DNA of 64,000 nt, taken from Chloroflexota bacterium (GTDB lineage: Bacteria > Chloroflexota > Limnocylindria > Limnocylindrales > CSP1-4). A program made the position numbers and the translations under genes. A model generated the notes under the pieces. The model saw nothing but the letters and a program-made list of their open reading frames with translations. It did no database searches and was not told the DNA's origin. The DNA lies in the NCBI GenBank assembly GCA_015478725.1, contig JADMIG010000001.1, positions 62,001-126,000 on the forward strand, given 5' to 3'. The first letter of the stretch is position 1. The number at the start of each line of letters is the position of its first letter. Positions 1-8,681 of this stretch are shown here, piece after piece.

Positions 1-28
1 GCAGGTTCGAACCCTGCCGGGGACGCCA
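1..28 (+). tRNA. 3' end of a tRNA gene, possibly tRNA-Glu (partial)
   Basis: The window opens inside a T-arm: a 5 bp stem GCAGG/CCTGC closes the loop TTCGAAC. It is followed by acceptor strand CGGGGAC, discriminator G and an encoded CCA. The 5' half, including the anticodon, lies outside the window. The acceptor and G discriminator resemble bacterial tRNA-Glu (GTCCCC...GGGGACGCCA), but identity cannot be proven from the 3' end. Confidence 0.75.
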
Positions 29-165
29 CGTCACGCACGCGCTGCGCATCGCCACGCACGACGGACACGCGAGCGTGTCCGTCAGGAATTCCCTCGATCC
101 TCGTGCGAAACGAGAGACCGGCCGTTGGTGGGCAGCCGGGACGTCGGGACGCCCATGGGTCGGCC

Positions 166-1464
166 TCAGTAGTGGATGACGCCGCCGAGGGCGGCGTCCT
201 GCGGCGGCGGGCTCGGCAGCGTTCCCGAGTGGCCCGTCGCGATCCGCAGCGCGGACCACGCCGCCGCCGCGGCGTCGACGACATCGTCGGGCGCGACCCG
301 GCCGCCGTCGGGCAAGTCCTCCGGGAGGCGGATGCCCATCGCCGCGAGGAGCGCCCGTCGCTCCGCAATGCCGCTCCAGCTGCGCTTCGAGTAGCGGAGC
401 GGCGTCCCTTGCATCGCCCGGAAGCTCACCTCCGGGTGGACCTCGACGATCCGCTGGTCGCTCTCTGCAGCGGGGGCCACCTCGAGGATGTACTTCCGCA
501 GCGCGTACGCCTGCTGGCTCGGGGCGCGGCTCACGAGGCGGCGAGCCAGTTCGACCGCCGTCTCGTATGAGGGAGCCTCGAGCACCTCGCGGGGGAACGT
601 CTCGAAGACGGACGACGCACGGGCGGGCCCGACGAACGTGCGGGCCGCATCATCGGCCGGTCGCGTTCCTCCGACCGGAAGTCCGATCGGGATGTCGATC
701 GCGACAACCCCGACGTCGGGATGGCGCTCGAGCAGGGCGGCGAGCGACGGCTGAAGGTCCGCTCCGACGAAGGCGCCGTCGACGAGCAGCACAGCGAGCC
801 ACTTACCGGCGGCTGCGTCGACCCCCATGACCTTCGAGATCATCGGGCGCACGTCCGAAGTCGGCGCGGCGGTGCTTTGAGCCGGTGTCAGGCCGACGTC
901 CGGGGTCGGCTCGACGAGGCCCGCGTCGCCCGAGAGGGCCTGCCGTTCCTTCGCGTACTGCCAGAGCGCCCGATCGAGCGTCCGCATCCACACCCCGGCT
1001 TCGGCTGCCAGCAACCGACACGCCTGCGTGTACGCCGACCAGAACCCGAACGAGTAGTAGGAGGGCGGGGCCTCGACACGGAGGCTCCACAGCGCCCGGT
1101 AGGCGATGATCGGATAGAGCTCACGATGACCAAGGTGAAGGAGCACCGATGCCGTCGGGAGCTGGACCCCATGGAGCCGGGTCAGGGCCTTGATCCGGAG
1201 ACGCTCGTCGGGAGTCGAGAGGGCGAGCCGGGTTGTGGCCTCGACGGAAGCTTCGTCGTTCTTCTCGCAGCGGCTCCTGGTCCGCTGTGTCTTCCAGCGG
1301 GTGACGACGAGGAACTCGTCTCGGGTGTACCAGCCCCGGCGACGGGCTGCCTTCCCGATCGCCTCGACAGCCGAGTCGTCGGCGGAGCTGTAGCGAGCCG
1401 CCCAGAAGGGGACCTCGGCGAGCGGGAACCGCAGCTGGAACGTGGGGACGTTTGGCACACTCAT
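166..1464 (-). CDS. DUF429 (RNase H-like nuclease) domain protein with an N-terminal extension
   Basis: The C-terminal half resembles DUF429, a family predicted to have an RNase H-like fold. Counting from the upstream GTG at 1491, it shows GVD (223-225), a strand with IDIPIGLP (265-272), EVHPEVSF (350-357) and DDVVDAAAAAW (402-412), with acidic residues where such nucleases coordinate metal. The first ~180 residues are a separate helical domain that loosely recalls helix-hairpin-helix DNA glycosylase folds; this is weak. The ATG at 1464 is preferred over the GTG because it sits 10 nt after the stop of the upstream uracil-DNA glycosylase remnant and follows a GG-rich stretch. Substrate unknown; a DNA-processing role is inferred from fold and neighbour. 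Confidence 0.7.
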   Translation of the reverse strand: MSVPNVPTFQLRFPLAEVPFWAARYSSADDSAVEAIGKAARRRGWYTRDEFLVVTRWKTQRTRSRCEKNDEASVEATTRLALSTPDERLRIKALTRLHGVQLPTASVLLHLGHRELYPIIAYRALWSLRVEAPPSYYSFGFWSAYTQACRLLAAEAGVWMRTLDRALWQYAKERQALSGDAGLVEPTPDVGLTPAQSTAAPTSDVRPMISKVMGVDAAAGKWLAVLLVDGAFVGADLQPSLAALLERHPDVGVVAIDIPIGLPVGGTRPADDAARTFVGPARASSVFETFPREVLEAPSYETAVELARRLVSRAPSQQAYALRKYILEVAPAAESDQRIVEVHPEVSFRAMQGTPLRYSKRSWSGIAERRALLAAMGIRLPEDLPDGGRVAPDDVVDAAAAAWSALRIATGHSGTLPSPPPQDAALGGVIHY

Positions 1465-1474
1465 CCTGACCAGC

Positions 1475-1784
1475 TCATGGACCGAGGGCACGACGCCACG
1501 CGTGCTTGAGGTCCGCGACGAGCATCTGGTACTCCCAGCCCATCCAGCCCTCGACGGCGAACGAAGGCGGGGTGAAGTGTCGGCACGACCCCTCCCCAGT
1601 CGCTCGGGAGTTCCGTGCCAGGCTCTTTCCTGGTCACCGGGAACGCCCGTTGACCGGTCACGGCCTGAACGGCCGTCACGCCAAGGGCGACGACGACGGT
1701 GCGGCTCGCGGGATCACCCCGGGGGCCGATCGCGGGATCGTACTCGCGGCATGGGCAGCCGGGACAGTGTCGGACCGTCTTCAT
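1475..1784 (-). pseudogene. uracil-DNA glycosylase C-terminal half, frameshifted
   Basis: The frame from ATG 1784 carries the family 4/5 UDG pattern: VVVALGVTAVQAVTG, a basic strand, then TLHPAF, the conserved HP(S/A) active-site loop. After the HPAF motif the frame becomes unlike the family, while the adjacent frame continues with EGWMGWEYQMLVADLKHAW and stops at 1475. A single indel near 1548-1575 would restore one protein. The usual N-terminal half (Fe-S cysteines and GEQPG-like loop) is absent; only a short Cys-rich start (CPGCPC) remains. A -10 box TATAGG lies 8 nt before the ATG, so transcription may persist. A sequencing error is the alternative. Confidence 0.55.
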
Positions 1785-1792
1785 GAGCCCAG

Positions 1793-1798
1793 CCTATA
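1793..1798 (-). promoter_or_regulatory. -10 box TATAGG, leaderless type
   Basis: TATAGG on the minus strand lies 8 nt from the ATG of the glycosylase remnant, the same geometry seen at many genes in this window. Confidence 0.4.
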
Positions 1799-1873
1799 CC
1801 GTCGGCCGGGCCGTCAACGGGGACGCGAACAAGCCGCCCGGTGGGTCGACGATCTGCGAGTCGATCCCCATGA

Positions 1874-2371
1874 TGCGGCCACGCTGGCCGAGTTACATGC
1901 GGGTACTCGCAGGCAAGGCGTCTCGAGCAGGTGCCCGGGATGGCACGCGACGCCATCGCTGCGTTCCTGGGAATCGCGTCGAGTTCAGTCGAGGTTGAGG
2001 TGATCCCGCGGTTGGCTGCGGATCTGGAGGCCACGGTGACAAAGGCGGGTCGTGTCCGTGAGGCTGCCGAGCTCATGCACCGAGAAGCCGCCAATCTCAC
2101 CCGTGCCGCGGTCGTCAGTCTTGCCGATGCCGGCTTGACGGTTCGTGACATCGGCCGCGTCGTCGGCCTTTCGCATCAGCGGGTCGCCCAGATTCTGGCG
2201 CAACCTGCCGACGCCGCGCCGAGCGGCAGTCTCGTCGACCTGATGGCTGCCCTTGAGGCGTCGGTCAGCGCGGCCAGGATGGCCCGCGGAGAAGCGAACG
2301 AGGTCGCCAGTGGCGAGGGCAAACCCCGACCGCACCTGGTGGCCGCAGCCGGTCCGACGCCCTGGCCGTGA
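1874..2371 (+). pseudogene. HicB-like antitoxin/HTH protein lacking its N-terminus
   Basis: From just after an in-frame TGA (1871-1873) the frame reads like the middle of actinobacterial HicB-type antitoxins: a GRVTCGYSQARRLEQ strand-turn, then MARDAIAAFLG. An Ala/Glu-rich helix follows, and a sigma-region-4-like HTH (LTVRDIGRVVGLSHQRVAQ). The first beta strands are missing or displaced by frameshift. The first usable starts are ATG 1931 or 1940, which would give a ~143-146 residue protein without the complete HicB fold. No HicA-like toxin is seen nearby. The HTH part may still be expressed; I judge it a degenerate antitoxin. Confidence 0.5.
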
Positions 2372-2882
2372 TCCCCGGACACCACGTTGACGAGGATGGC
2401 CATCGGATCGAGCCCTCCGTCCCAGGGTTCCGGCAGATGGCCATGAGGCGGGCACTGGTCTGCAGGTCGGTGACAGGTGGCCCTCCCCCGCGCATCTGGC
2501 AGGATCCACGTGCCGACCCGGTACGCTCCACGCTCAGGTCTACGAGCGCCCCGTGGAGAGTCGGTGACCAACGCCCGCCTGGGGGTCATCTGGCACGAAC
2601 GGCATGCCGCGTCGTACCCCGCCCGATGGAACCGGATCCGGCGGAAGCCGGGCGGGCCTGCGCTGTCGACGACGTCCGTGGGGATCACGGCTAGCGGATG
2701 GCGAACAGGCTGACGAGGAGGACGCCGGATCCGACGAGCGTGATCGACGGCATATCGCAGCCGAGACCGCTCGTTCCCGGCACCCCGGCGCGTACTGGGT
2801 GTTTGTTGTAACAGGCATTCATCGCCCGTGTTAACATTCCGATAACAAAGCGCATGTCTGTACGCCCGCACTCGAGGAGGCC
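2372..2882. other. intergenic, no gene seen; AT-rich patch upstream of the phosphate transporter
   Basis: No frame in this stretch shows recognisable protein features. The last ~50 bp (about 2802-2850) is strikingly AT-rich for this genome and holds TTGTAACA, GTTAAC and GATAACA motifs ahead of a GAGGAGG ribosome site and the GTG at 2883. It is a plausible promoter/operator for the pit operon, but no -35/-10 pair is convincing and it does not match an actinobacterial PHO box. Confidence 0.4.
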
Positions 2883-3845
2883 GTGGACCATCTGGCCCTG
2901 CTCCTGCTCGCCCTCGCCCTGTGCTTCGTGGCGGGCGCCAACGACGGCTCGACGCTCATCGCCCTCAACCTGACCAACAAGGCGATCGGTCCGTTCGCCT
3001 CGATCGTGCTCCTCGCCGCGGTGATCGCCCTCGAGCCGTTCGTCCTCGGCACCGCAGTCGCCACGACGGTCGCCCACGGGCTCGTCTCCTTCGCGGGCCA
3101 GGGTGGCGTGCAGGATGTCCTCATCGCCGTGCTCGTGACGCTCGGCGTCATCGTCGTCCTGAGCCGGGCCGGACTGCCCACGAGCCTCACCCTCGCGCTT
3201 GTGGGGAGCATCGTCGGTGTCGGCCTGGCGACGGGTCGCCCGGTGTCGTGGACCACGGTGCGGTCGGCACTCGTGGTCGGGGTCGCTGCGCCCGTGGTGA
3301 GCGCGTTCGTCGGCTGGTGCGTCGCCCGCTGGCTGGGCCATGTTCCGTGGCGAGCGGAGGTCCGGCGCCAGACGAGGGTGCTGCACGGCGGAGCGTTCGT
3401 CCTCCAGGCCGTTGCCTATGCGGCGAACGATGCCCAGAAGCTCTTCGCCGTCGCGGCCCTGGCGACGGCTGGCGCGACCGGCACGGTCAGCGTCGAGCCC
3501 GCGTCCCAGATCGCCATCGCCGTGATGTTCAGCCTCGGCATCCTCGTCGGGATCCGGCGCTACGCCGGCCGACTGGCCGACCGGGTCATGCCGGTGCGGG
3601 AGACCCACGCGATCGCGGCCAAGCTCGGGGCCTCCGCTTCCGTTCTCGCGTCCGCGGCGATCGGCCTGCCGGTGTCCATGACGCAGTCCGCGACCGCCGG
3701 CCTGGTGGGAGCGGGGATGAGCGAGGCGATCACGCGCGTGCGGTGGCCGCGCACCGTGCCGATCGTCGGCGCCTGGCTCGTCACCCTGCCGGCGGCGACG
3801 GTCGCCGCGATCGTCGTGGTCGTCGCATTCCAGACGGTCCGATGA
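2883..3845 (+). CDS. pit: PiT-family inorganic phosphate permease
   Basis: Integral membrane symporter for inorganic phosphate. The family's duplicated signature is visible: GANDGSTLIALNLTNKA near residues 18-34 and AYAANDAQKLF in the second half, each in a hydrophobic repeat, with about nine or ten membrane segments in 320 residues. The GTG start is fixed by an upstream GAGGAGG and by the N-terminal helix beginning at once. It overlaps the next gene by ATGA, the usual PiT plus DUF47 accessory pair. Low-affinity phosphate (or metal-phosphate) uptake is known for the family; cation specificity cannot be read here. Confidence 0.88.
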   Translation: MDHLALLLLALALCFVAGANDGSTLIALNLTNKAIGPFASIVLLAAVIALEPFVLGTAVATTVAHGLVSFAGQGGVQDVLIAVLVTLGVIVVLSRAGLPTSLTLALVGSIVGVGLATGRPVSWTTVRSALVVGVAAPVVSAFVGWCVARWLGHVPWRAEVRRQTRVLHGGAFVLQAVAYAANDAQKLFAVAALATAGATGTVSVEPASQIAIAVMFSLGILVGIRRYAGRLADRVMPVRETHAIAAKLGASASVLASAAIGLPVSMTQSATAGLVGAGMSEAITRVRWPRTVPIVGAWLVTLPAATVAAIVVVVAFQTVR

Positions 3846-4486
3846 AGTTCCAGCTGGCCGGTCTGATCAGCGACCTTCGGGGGCAGACGAACCACCGCTT
3901 CGTCGACCTGCTCGGGGAGCACCTCGATGAGACCCGGGCGGCGGCCGAGCTCGCCGGACGCGCTGTTCGTGGCGACATCGCCCCAGCAGAAGCGAACGCC
4001 GCCATGATCGAGGTCGAACACCGGGGCGACGACCTTCGACGCGACCTCGCCCGTCTGCTCTCGACCACGCTCATCACGCCGATCGATCGCGAGGACATCT
4101 CGCGCATCTCGCGCTCCATCGACGACGTTCTCGACAACCTCCGCGACTTCCTCCTGGAGTTCCAGATGTTCGCGCCCGACGACCAGGGGGTCCTCGAGCC
4201 GGTGCTCGAGGCGGTCATCGGCGCGATCGCCGAGCTGCGGCTCGCGATCTCGGTCATCGTCGCCGAGCCGGGCGCGATCATGGACCGGTCTGTCCGCGCG
4301 AAGAAGGCCGGGAACGAGATCCGGCGGCGCTATGAAGTCCAGCTCGCCGCGATCTTCAGCGGAGCGCTGTCGATGGACGTCCTCAAGCTCCGGGAGCTGC
4401 TCCGCCGCCTCGATGTGGTGGGCCTGAGGGTCGGCGAGGCCGCGAACGCTCTCTCCGATGCGGCGGTCAAGCGAAGCGAAGGCTGA
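3842..4486 (+). CDS. DUF47 PhoU-like Pit accessory protein
   Basis: A 214-residue all-helical protein of the DUF47 family, distantly related to PhoU and habitually encoded beside PiT transporters. It shows the family's charged helical pattern, including EVEHRGDDLRRDLARLL and TPIDREDISRISRSIDDVLD. Family members are thought to sit at the cytoplasmic face and modulate phosphate flux. It is translationally coupled to pit (ATGA). No DNA-binding or membrane segment. Confidence 0.85.
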   Translation: MKFQLAGLISDLRGQTNHRFVDLLGEHLDETRAAAELAGRAVRGDIAPAEANAAMIEVEHRGDDLRRDLARLLSTTLITPIDREDISRISRSIDDVLDNLRDFLLEFQMFAPDDQGVLEPVLEAVIGAIAELRLAISVIVAEPGAIMDRSVRAKKAGNEIRRRYEVQLAAIFSGALSMDVLKLRELLRRLDVVGLRVGEAANALSDAAVKRSEG

Positions 4487-4516
4487 CGGTCCGACTCCTC
4501 GCCCCGGGCCGGACCG
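4487..4516 (+). terminator. weak hairpin after the pit operon
   Basis: CGGTCCG and CGGACCG form a 7 bp stem around a 16 nt loop immediately after the DUF47 stop codon. There is no T-run, so termination is only a guess. Confidence 0.3.
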
Positions 4517-4547
4517 GCGCCGCTGGCAGAGGGATCGTGATGTACCC

Positions 4548-4578
4548 TTGACGCTATGTAACAGATGTTATACAACAT
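4548..4578 (+). promoter_or_regulatory. promoter with overlapping palindromic operator for the ABC importer operon
   Basis: TTGACG and TATACA lie 15 bp apart. Across the -10 runs the palindrome ATGTT-ATAC-AACAT (4565-4578), nested in TGTA-N10-TACA (4557-4574). An AT-rich dyad over a -10 box in GC-rich DNA is the classic position for a repressor. The regulator is not encoded next door; a metal regulator (Fur/DtxR type) or GntR protein is possible, but neither consensus is matched with certainty. Confidence 0.55.
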
Positions 4579-4645
4579 CCATGCCAACGTAACCATCGTA
4601 GCATCGCGAGTCGCCACCGCAGGCGTCGGAGACGGGAGAGGCACC

Positions 4646-5842
4646 ATGGACAACGAGCGCGATCTCTATGTCCTCGCGGCAGCGGGCCGGATCAGTCGTC
4701 GGGACCTCCTCAAGGGAGCGGCACTCCTCGGTCTGAGCGGGGCGGCGGTCTCAGCGCTGCTGGCGGCGTGTTCGTCACCGGCGGCGACGACCCCACCCTC
4801 CGTCGCGGCCGTCAGCGCTGCACCGTCCGTCGCGAGTGCGGCGCCCGCCTCCGTCGCCGCGACGCCGGCCGCGAGCCGGACCCTCGCCGGTACGCTGTCG
4901 CTCTACAGCTCGACGGATACGGCGCAGCAGGTCGCGGATGCCTTCGCCAAGGCGACCGGGGTGAAGGTCAACAACTACAACGACGATGCCGGCGTGGTCC
5001 TCGCCCGGATCGAGGCGGAAGCCGGACATCCGCAGGCGGACGTCTACCTGCTGTCCGACGCCGAGGGCACCGCCGGGCTCGGCCAGCAGGGTCGGCTCCA
5101 GGCGTACCTGTCGCCAGCCCGCAGCACGATGTCGTCGCTCGCGCTCCAGGTGAGCGACACGAGCGGCTTGTTCACGGCTGCCGGCCTCAGCGGGGCCGGC
5201 CCATTCACCTACAACACGAAGAAGCTCACCGCGGCGACCGCACCCAAGGACTGGCCGGACCTGCTCGATCCGCGTTTCAAGGATCAGATCGCGATGACGG
5301 ACCCGGCCTTCAGTGGGCCGTCGTACGGCGCGATCTTCGGCATCCTCCAGCGGATGGGCGACACGGCCGGCTGGACCTACATCCAGGGCCTGTTCTCGAA
5401 CGGCATGAAGGTCTTCAAGACGAATACGCCGACCCTTGCTGCCGTGACGTCCGGGGGGCGGAGCATCGCCCTCGCCCAGGACTCGGCGACCTACTATGAC
5501 GTCGTCGCCCAGAGCGCACCGCTGGCGGTGGCCTACCCGACGAGCGGCACCGTCCTCCAGGGGGACGTGATCGGGATCGAGGCCAAGGCGAGCAACCTCG
5601 ACGCAGCGCAGGCGTTCGTCGACTACGTCCTGTCGGCGGCCGGCCAGACGACGGAGATCGGCGACGCGGTCAGCGGCAAGGGCGTGTCCGGTGACGCCTG
5701 GATCATCCCGGTCCAGCCCGGCGTGGCCCAGAACTCCGCCCGCATCTCGAGCGGCATCAACTGGACCATCATCGACCTGCAGCAGGCCGCCTCGCAGGAG
5801 GCATCGATCAAGGGACGCTTCAAGTCGCTCGCGGGATCATGA
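4646..5842 (+). CDS. ABC transporter substrate-binding lipoprotein, AfuA/FbpA-like
   Basis: Extracytoplasmic solute receptor of the family 1/Fe(III) type. The N-terminus has a twin-arginine-like SRRDLLKG, a hydrophobic stretch and a lipobox ending LLAAC, then a low-complexity Ala/Ser/Pro linker. The mature part starts TLSLYSSTDTAQQVADAF and continues with IEAEAGHPQADVYL, the hallmark of ferric-iron and 2-aminoethylphosphonate binding proteins. The ATG at 4646 is chosen because it directly precedes the signal peptide and follows GGGAGAGG; an upstream in-frame ATG lies inside the operator. It is first in an operon with permease and ATPase. Ligand: ferric iron or another oxyanion/phosphonate, unresolved. 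Confidence 0.85.
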   Translation: MDNERDLYVLAAAGRISRRDLLKGAALLGLSGAAVSALLAACSSPAATTPPSVAAVSAAPSVASAAPASVAATPAASRTLAGTLSLYSSTDTAQQVADAFAKATGVKVNNYNDDAGVVLARIEAEAGHPQADVYLLSDAEGTAGLGQQGRLQAYLSPARSTMSSLALQVSDTSGLFTAAGLSGAGPFTYNTKKLTAATAPKDWPDLLDPRFKDQIAMTDPAFSGPSYGAIFGILQRMGDTAGWTYIQGLFSNGMKVFKTNTPTLAAVTSGGRSIALAQDSATYYDVVAQSAPLAVAYPTSGTVLQGDVIGIEAKASNLDAAQAFVDYVLSAAGQTTEIGDAVSGKGVSGDAWIIPVQPGVAQNSARISSGINWTIIDLQQAASQEASIKGRFKSLAGS

Positions 5843-7602
5843 GCGCGGTCACCCCTTCGCGGACCCTCGTCGGCACCATCTCGCGGTGGCGAACGCAGCG
5901 GGGGCTCGATCGCCTCGCGATCCTCGTGGCGATGGGGAGCCTCGCGGTCCTCATCGTCTTCCCGCTCGTCGAGCTGCTCCAGCAGGCGATCATCCCGGCC
6001 GGGCAGAGCGTCCTCCAGCCGTTCCGCGACACGTTCGCCACGCCCGGCAACTATGTCGCCATCGTGGACTCGGTCGGGATCGGCCTCGCCGTCTGCGCCG
6101 CCTCGGCGCTCATCGGGGTGCCCCTCGCGATCCTCCTGACCCGGACGGATATCCCGGGCCGGCGGCTCTTCGAGGCCCTCGTCTGGGTCGACTTCTTCAC
6201 CCCGTCCTACCTCATCGCCCTCGGCTGGACTGCCCTCATGCAGCAGGGCGGCTTCCTCGACCTCATGCTCGGTCAGACGAATCCGCTCATGGGCGTCTTC
6301 TTCGGACCGATCGGGATCGCCGTCGTCCTCACCTTCAAGCTGTTCCCGTTCGTCTATCTCGCAACAAGCGCCGGGGTCCAGGTCGTCGGCGCGGAATACG
6401 AGGAGGCGGCCCGCGTCGCTGGGGCGAGCCGCCTTCGGGCATGGCTGGCGATCGTGGTGCCGATGCTCCGACCGGCGGTGCTGGCCGGCCTCATCCTCGT
6501 CTTCGCGGAGGTCGTCTCCGACTTCGGCATCGCGGCGACGATCGGACAGCAGGCGGGGTTCCCGCTCATGACGCTCGAGATCTACAACTACGTCTCGTCG
6601 TGGCCGATCAACTATCCCCTCGCCGCGGCGATGTCGTCCTTCCTCGTCCTCAGCATGGGTGCCGCGCTCGGGGTCCAGTCGCTCCTTCTGCGTCGTCGCT
6701 CGTTCCAGGTCATCACGGGCAGGGGGCGAGCCCCGACCCGTGTCCGACTCGGACGCTGGCGCTGGCCGGCAACGGCGATCGTCAGCCTCCTCTTCGCCCT
6801 CGCCCTCGGCGCGCCGTTCGGCGCGTCCATCGTCATCTCGCTCATGCACAACATCGGCCTCGGCCTCGTCGCGAGCAACTTCAGCCTGCAGAACTACGCG
6901 GACGTGCTCGGCGATCTCAACACCGGCGTCGGGGCCCTCTGGCGGAGTGTCCAGCTGGCGGTCGAGGCGGCCACCCTGACAAGCCTGCTCAGTCTCGTCG
7001 TGACCTACATGATCTACCGCTGGGAGGGGATCGGGCGGCTCATGCTCAACCAGCTGACGGTCGTGGCGATGGTCGTCCCGAGCATCGTCATGGCTGCGGG
7101 CTACGTGTTCGCGTTCAACCAGGACTGGCTCTTCAGCCTCGGCATCTCGATCTACGGAACGATGTTCCTGCTCCTCATGAGCTACATCGGCCAGCAGGTC
7201 TCGATGGCCGTCCGACTCCATCTCGGTGCCATCCAGCAGGTGTCCGGATCGCTCATGGACGCGGCACAGGTCGCGGGAGCGGGCGTCGTGACGCTCCTCC
7301 TCCGCATCCTCCTGCCGCTCCTCCGCAAGGCCATCGTCTCGGTCTGGCTGCTGACGTTCGTCATCGTCATGTTCGACCTGGCGATGTCCGAGATGCTCTA
7401 TCCACCGGGCGAGCCGACGCTCGGGGTGGCCCTCATCAAGAAGTTCGGCGACCTCGGCAACATCGGCACCGGGACGGCGATGATGATGCTCGCGATCCTC
7501 ATCGTCCTCGCGATGGTCGTCGCCGTGAACTTCGTGTTCCGGGGCGGGTTCGGAACGGCGGTGACCGAGGATCTGGCACCAGGCATCAAGGAGCGTCGGT
7601 AA
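5839..7602 (+). CDS. ABC transporter permease with two fused inner-membrane domains, FbpB-like
   Basis: 587 residues with two copies of the binding-protein-dependent permease domain, as in FbpB/AfuB and ThiP. Each half has five to six membrane helices and a cytoplasmic EAA loop: EYEEAARVAGASRLRAWL (about 186-203) in the first and SLMDAAQVAGAGVVTLL (about 472-488) in the second. The loops dock with the ATPase encoded next. Its ATG overlaps the stop of the binding-protein gene (ATGA), so the two are translationally coupled. Confidence 0.88.
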   Translation: MSAVTPSRTLVGTISRWRTQRGLDRLAILVAMGSLAVLIVFPLVELLQQAIIPAGQSVLQPFRDTFATPGNYVAIVDSVGIGLAVCAASALIGVPLAILLTRTDIPGRRLFEALVWVDFFTPSYLIALGWTALMQQGGFLDLMLGQTNPLMGVFFGPIGIAVVLTFKLFPFVYLATSAGVQVVGAEYEEAARVAGASRLRAWLAIVVPMLRPAVLAGLILVFAEVVSDFGIAATIGQQAGFPLMTLEIYNYVSSWPINYPLAAAMSSFLVLSMGAALGVQSLLLRRRSFQVITGRGRAPTRVRLGRWRWPATAIVSLLFALALGAPFGASIVISLMHNIGLGLVASNFSLQNYADVLGDLNTGVGALWRSVQLAVEAATLTSLLSLVVTYMIYRWEGIGRLMLNQLTVVAMVVPSIVMAAGYVFAFNQDWLFSLGISIYGTMFLLLMSYIGQQVSMAVRLHLGAIQQVSGSLMDAAQVAGAGVVTLLLRILLPLLRKAIVSVWLLTFVIVMFDLAMSEMLYPPGEPTLGVALIKKFGDLGNIGTGTAMMMLAILIVLAMVVAVNFVFRGGFGTAVTEDLAPGIKERR

Positions 7603-7604
7603 GG

Positions 7605-8681
7605 ATGGACGTCACCGTCGAGTCGCTCGCTCGGTCGTTCGGAACGGTCGAAGCCGTCCGGGACGTGTCGTTCGCCGTGCCCTCGGGCACCGTGACGACC
7701 CTCCTCGGACCCTCCGGCTGCGGCAAGACGACGACCCTCCGCTGCCTGGCCGGCCTCACGACCCCCTCGGCCGGCACGATCCGGTTCGGCGATCGGATCG
7801 TGTACTCGTCGGATCGGCGGATCAATGTCCCTCCGGAGCAACGACGGCTCGGCATGATCTTCCAGGACTTCGCCCTCTGGCCGCACATGCGGGTCCGTGA
7901 CAACGTCGCGTTCGGACTGCGGCTCCGGCACCTGCCGAAGGCCGAGATCGAGCGGCGGGTGATGGACGCGCTCGCGCTCGTGCGACTCGACGACCACGCC
8001 CGTCGATTCCCCTTCGAGCTCTCAGGCGGCCAGCAGCAGCGCGTCGCCGTCGCCCGGGCCATCGTCACCGAGCCTGAGCTCCTCCTCCTCGACGAGCCGT
8101 TGAGCAGCCTCGACACGAGCCTTCGCGAGGAGATGCGTCGCGAACTCGTGTCGGTCATCGACCGCCTCGGCATCACGGCGGTCCTCGTCACCCACGACCA
8201 CATCGAGGCATTGACGATGTCGAGCCTCATCGTCGTCATGAACGGCGGCCGGATCGAACAGATCGGGTCCCCCGACGAGATCTACCGGCGCCCGGCCAAC
8301 CTGTTCGTCGCCGGCTTCCTCGGCACCGTCAACGTGCTGACCGGGGAGGCCACCCAGGTGGACGGCGGATACCGGGTGAGCGGGGGCGACTGGAGCGTCA
8401 TCGGGACCGCGCCCCGTCCCGTCGGTGGGACGGCCCACGCCGTCCTCCGGCCGTCCGCGCTGCGGATCCTCGCGCCGGGCGACGACGCCTCCGTCAATCA
8501 CCTCGTCGGGACAGTACGGGGGGCTGCCTACCATGGGGATCGCTGGCAGTACGACGTGCAGACGACCGGCGGGATCGAGCTCCGGCTCCTCTCCGAGGCG
8601 GCGATCCCCGGCGGAAGCGAGGTTCGCCTCGGGTTCGGCGTCGCCGACTGCGTGATCGTCCCATCCACCCCGGTCAGTTGA
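7605..8681 (+). CDS. ABC transporter ATP-binding subunit, FbpC/PotA-like
   Basis: Cytoplasmic ATPase driving the importer. Walker A GPSGCGKTT (35-43), Q-loop FQDF, signature LSGGQ (139-143), Walker B LLLLDEP and the switch His in THDHIE are all intact. A C-terminal TOBE-like extension (about residue 240 on) fits the FbpC/MalK subgroup and may sense substrate or regulators. It begins 2 nt after the permease stop, and its own stop overlaps the start of the ChrB-like gene. Confidence 0.88.
   Translation: MDVTVESLARSFGTVEAVRDVSFAVPSGTVTTLLGPSGCGKTTTLRCLAGLTTPSAGTIRFGDRIVYSSDRRINVPPEQRRLGMIFQDFALWPHMRVRDNVAFGLRLRHLPKAEIERRVMDALALVRLDDHARRFPFELSGGQQQRVAVARAIVTEPELLLLDEPLSSLDTSLREEMRRELVSVIDRLGITAVLVTHDHIEALTMSSLIVVMNGGRIEQIGSPDEIYRRPANLFVAGFLGTVNVLTGEATQVDGGYRVSGGDWSVIGTAPRPVGGTAHAVLRPSALRILAPGDDASVNHLVGTVRGAAYHGDRWQYDVQTTGGIELRLLSEAAIPGGSEVRLGFGVADCVIVPSTPVS

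Noticed and set aside
2802-2850. Pho box or PhoB site upstream of pit
   Set aside because: The AT-rich motifs (GTAACA, GTTAAC, GATAACA) do not match the direct-repeat spacing of known PHO boxes.
5623-7221. 532-codon minus-strand frame, Asp/Glu/Arg-rich
   Set aside because: Mirror of the hydrophobic permease codons; no start site or domain.
5691-8681. Very long open frame of nearly 1000 codons across the ABC permease and ATPase
   Set aside because: Only its last third is the real ATPase frame. The rest is an Arg/Pro-rich shadow of the permease gene in another frame, typical of GC-rich DNA.
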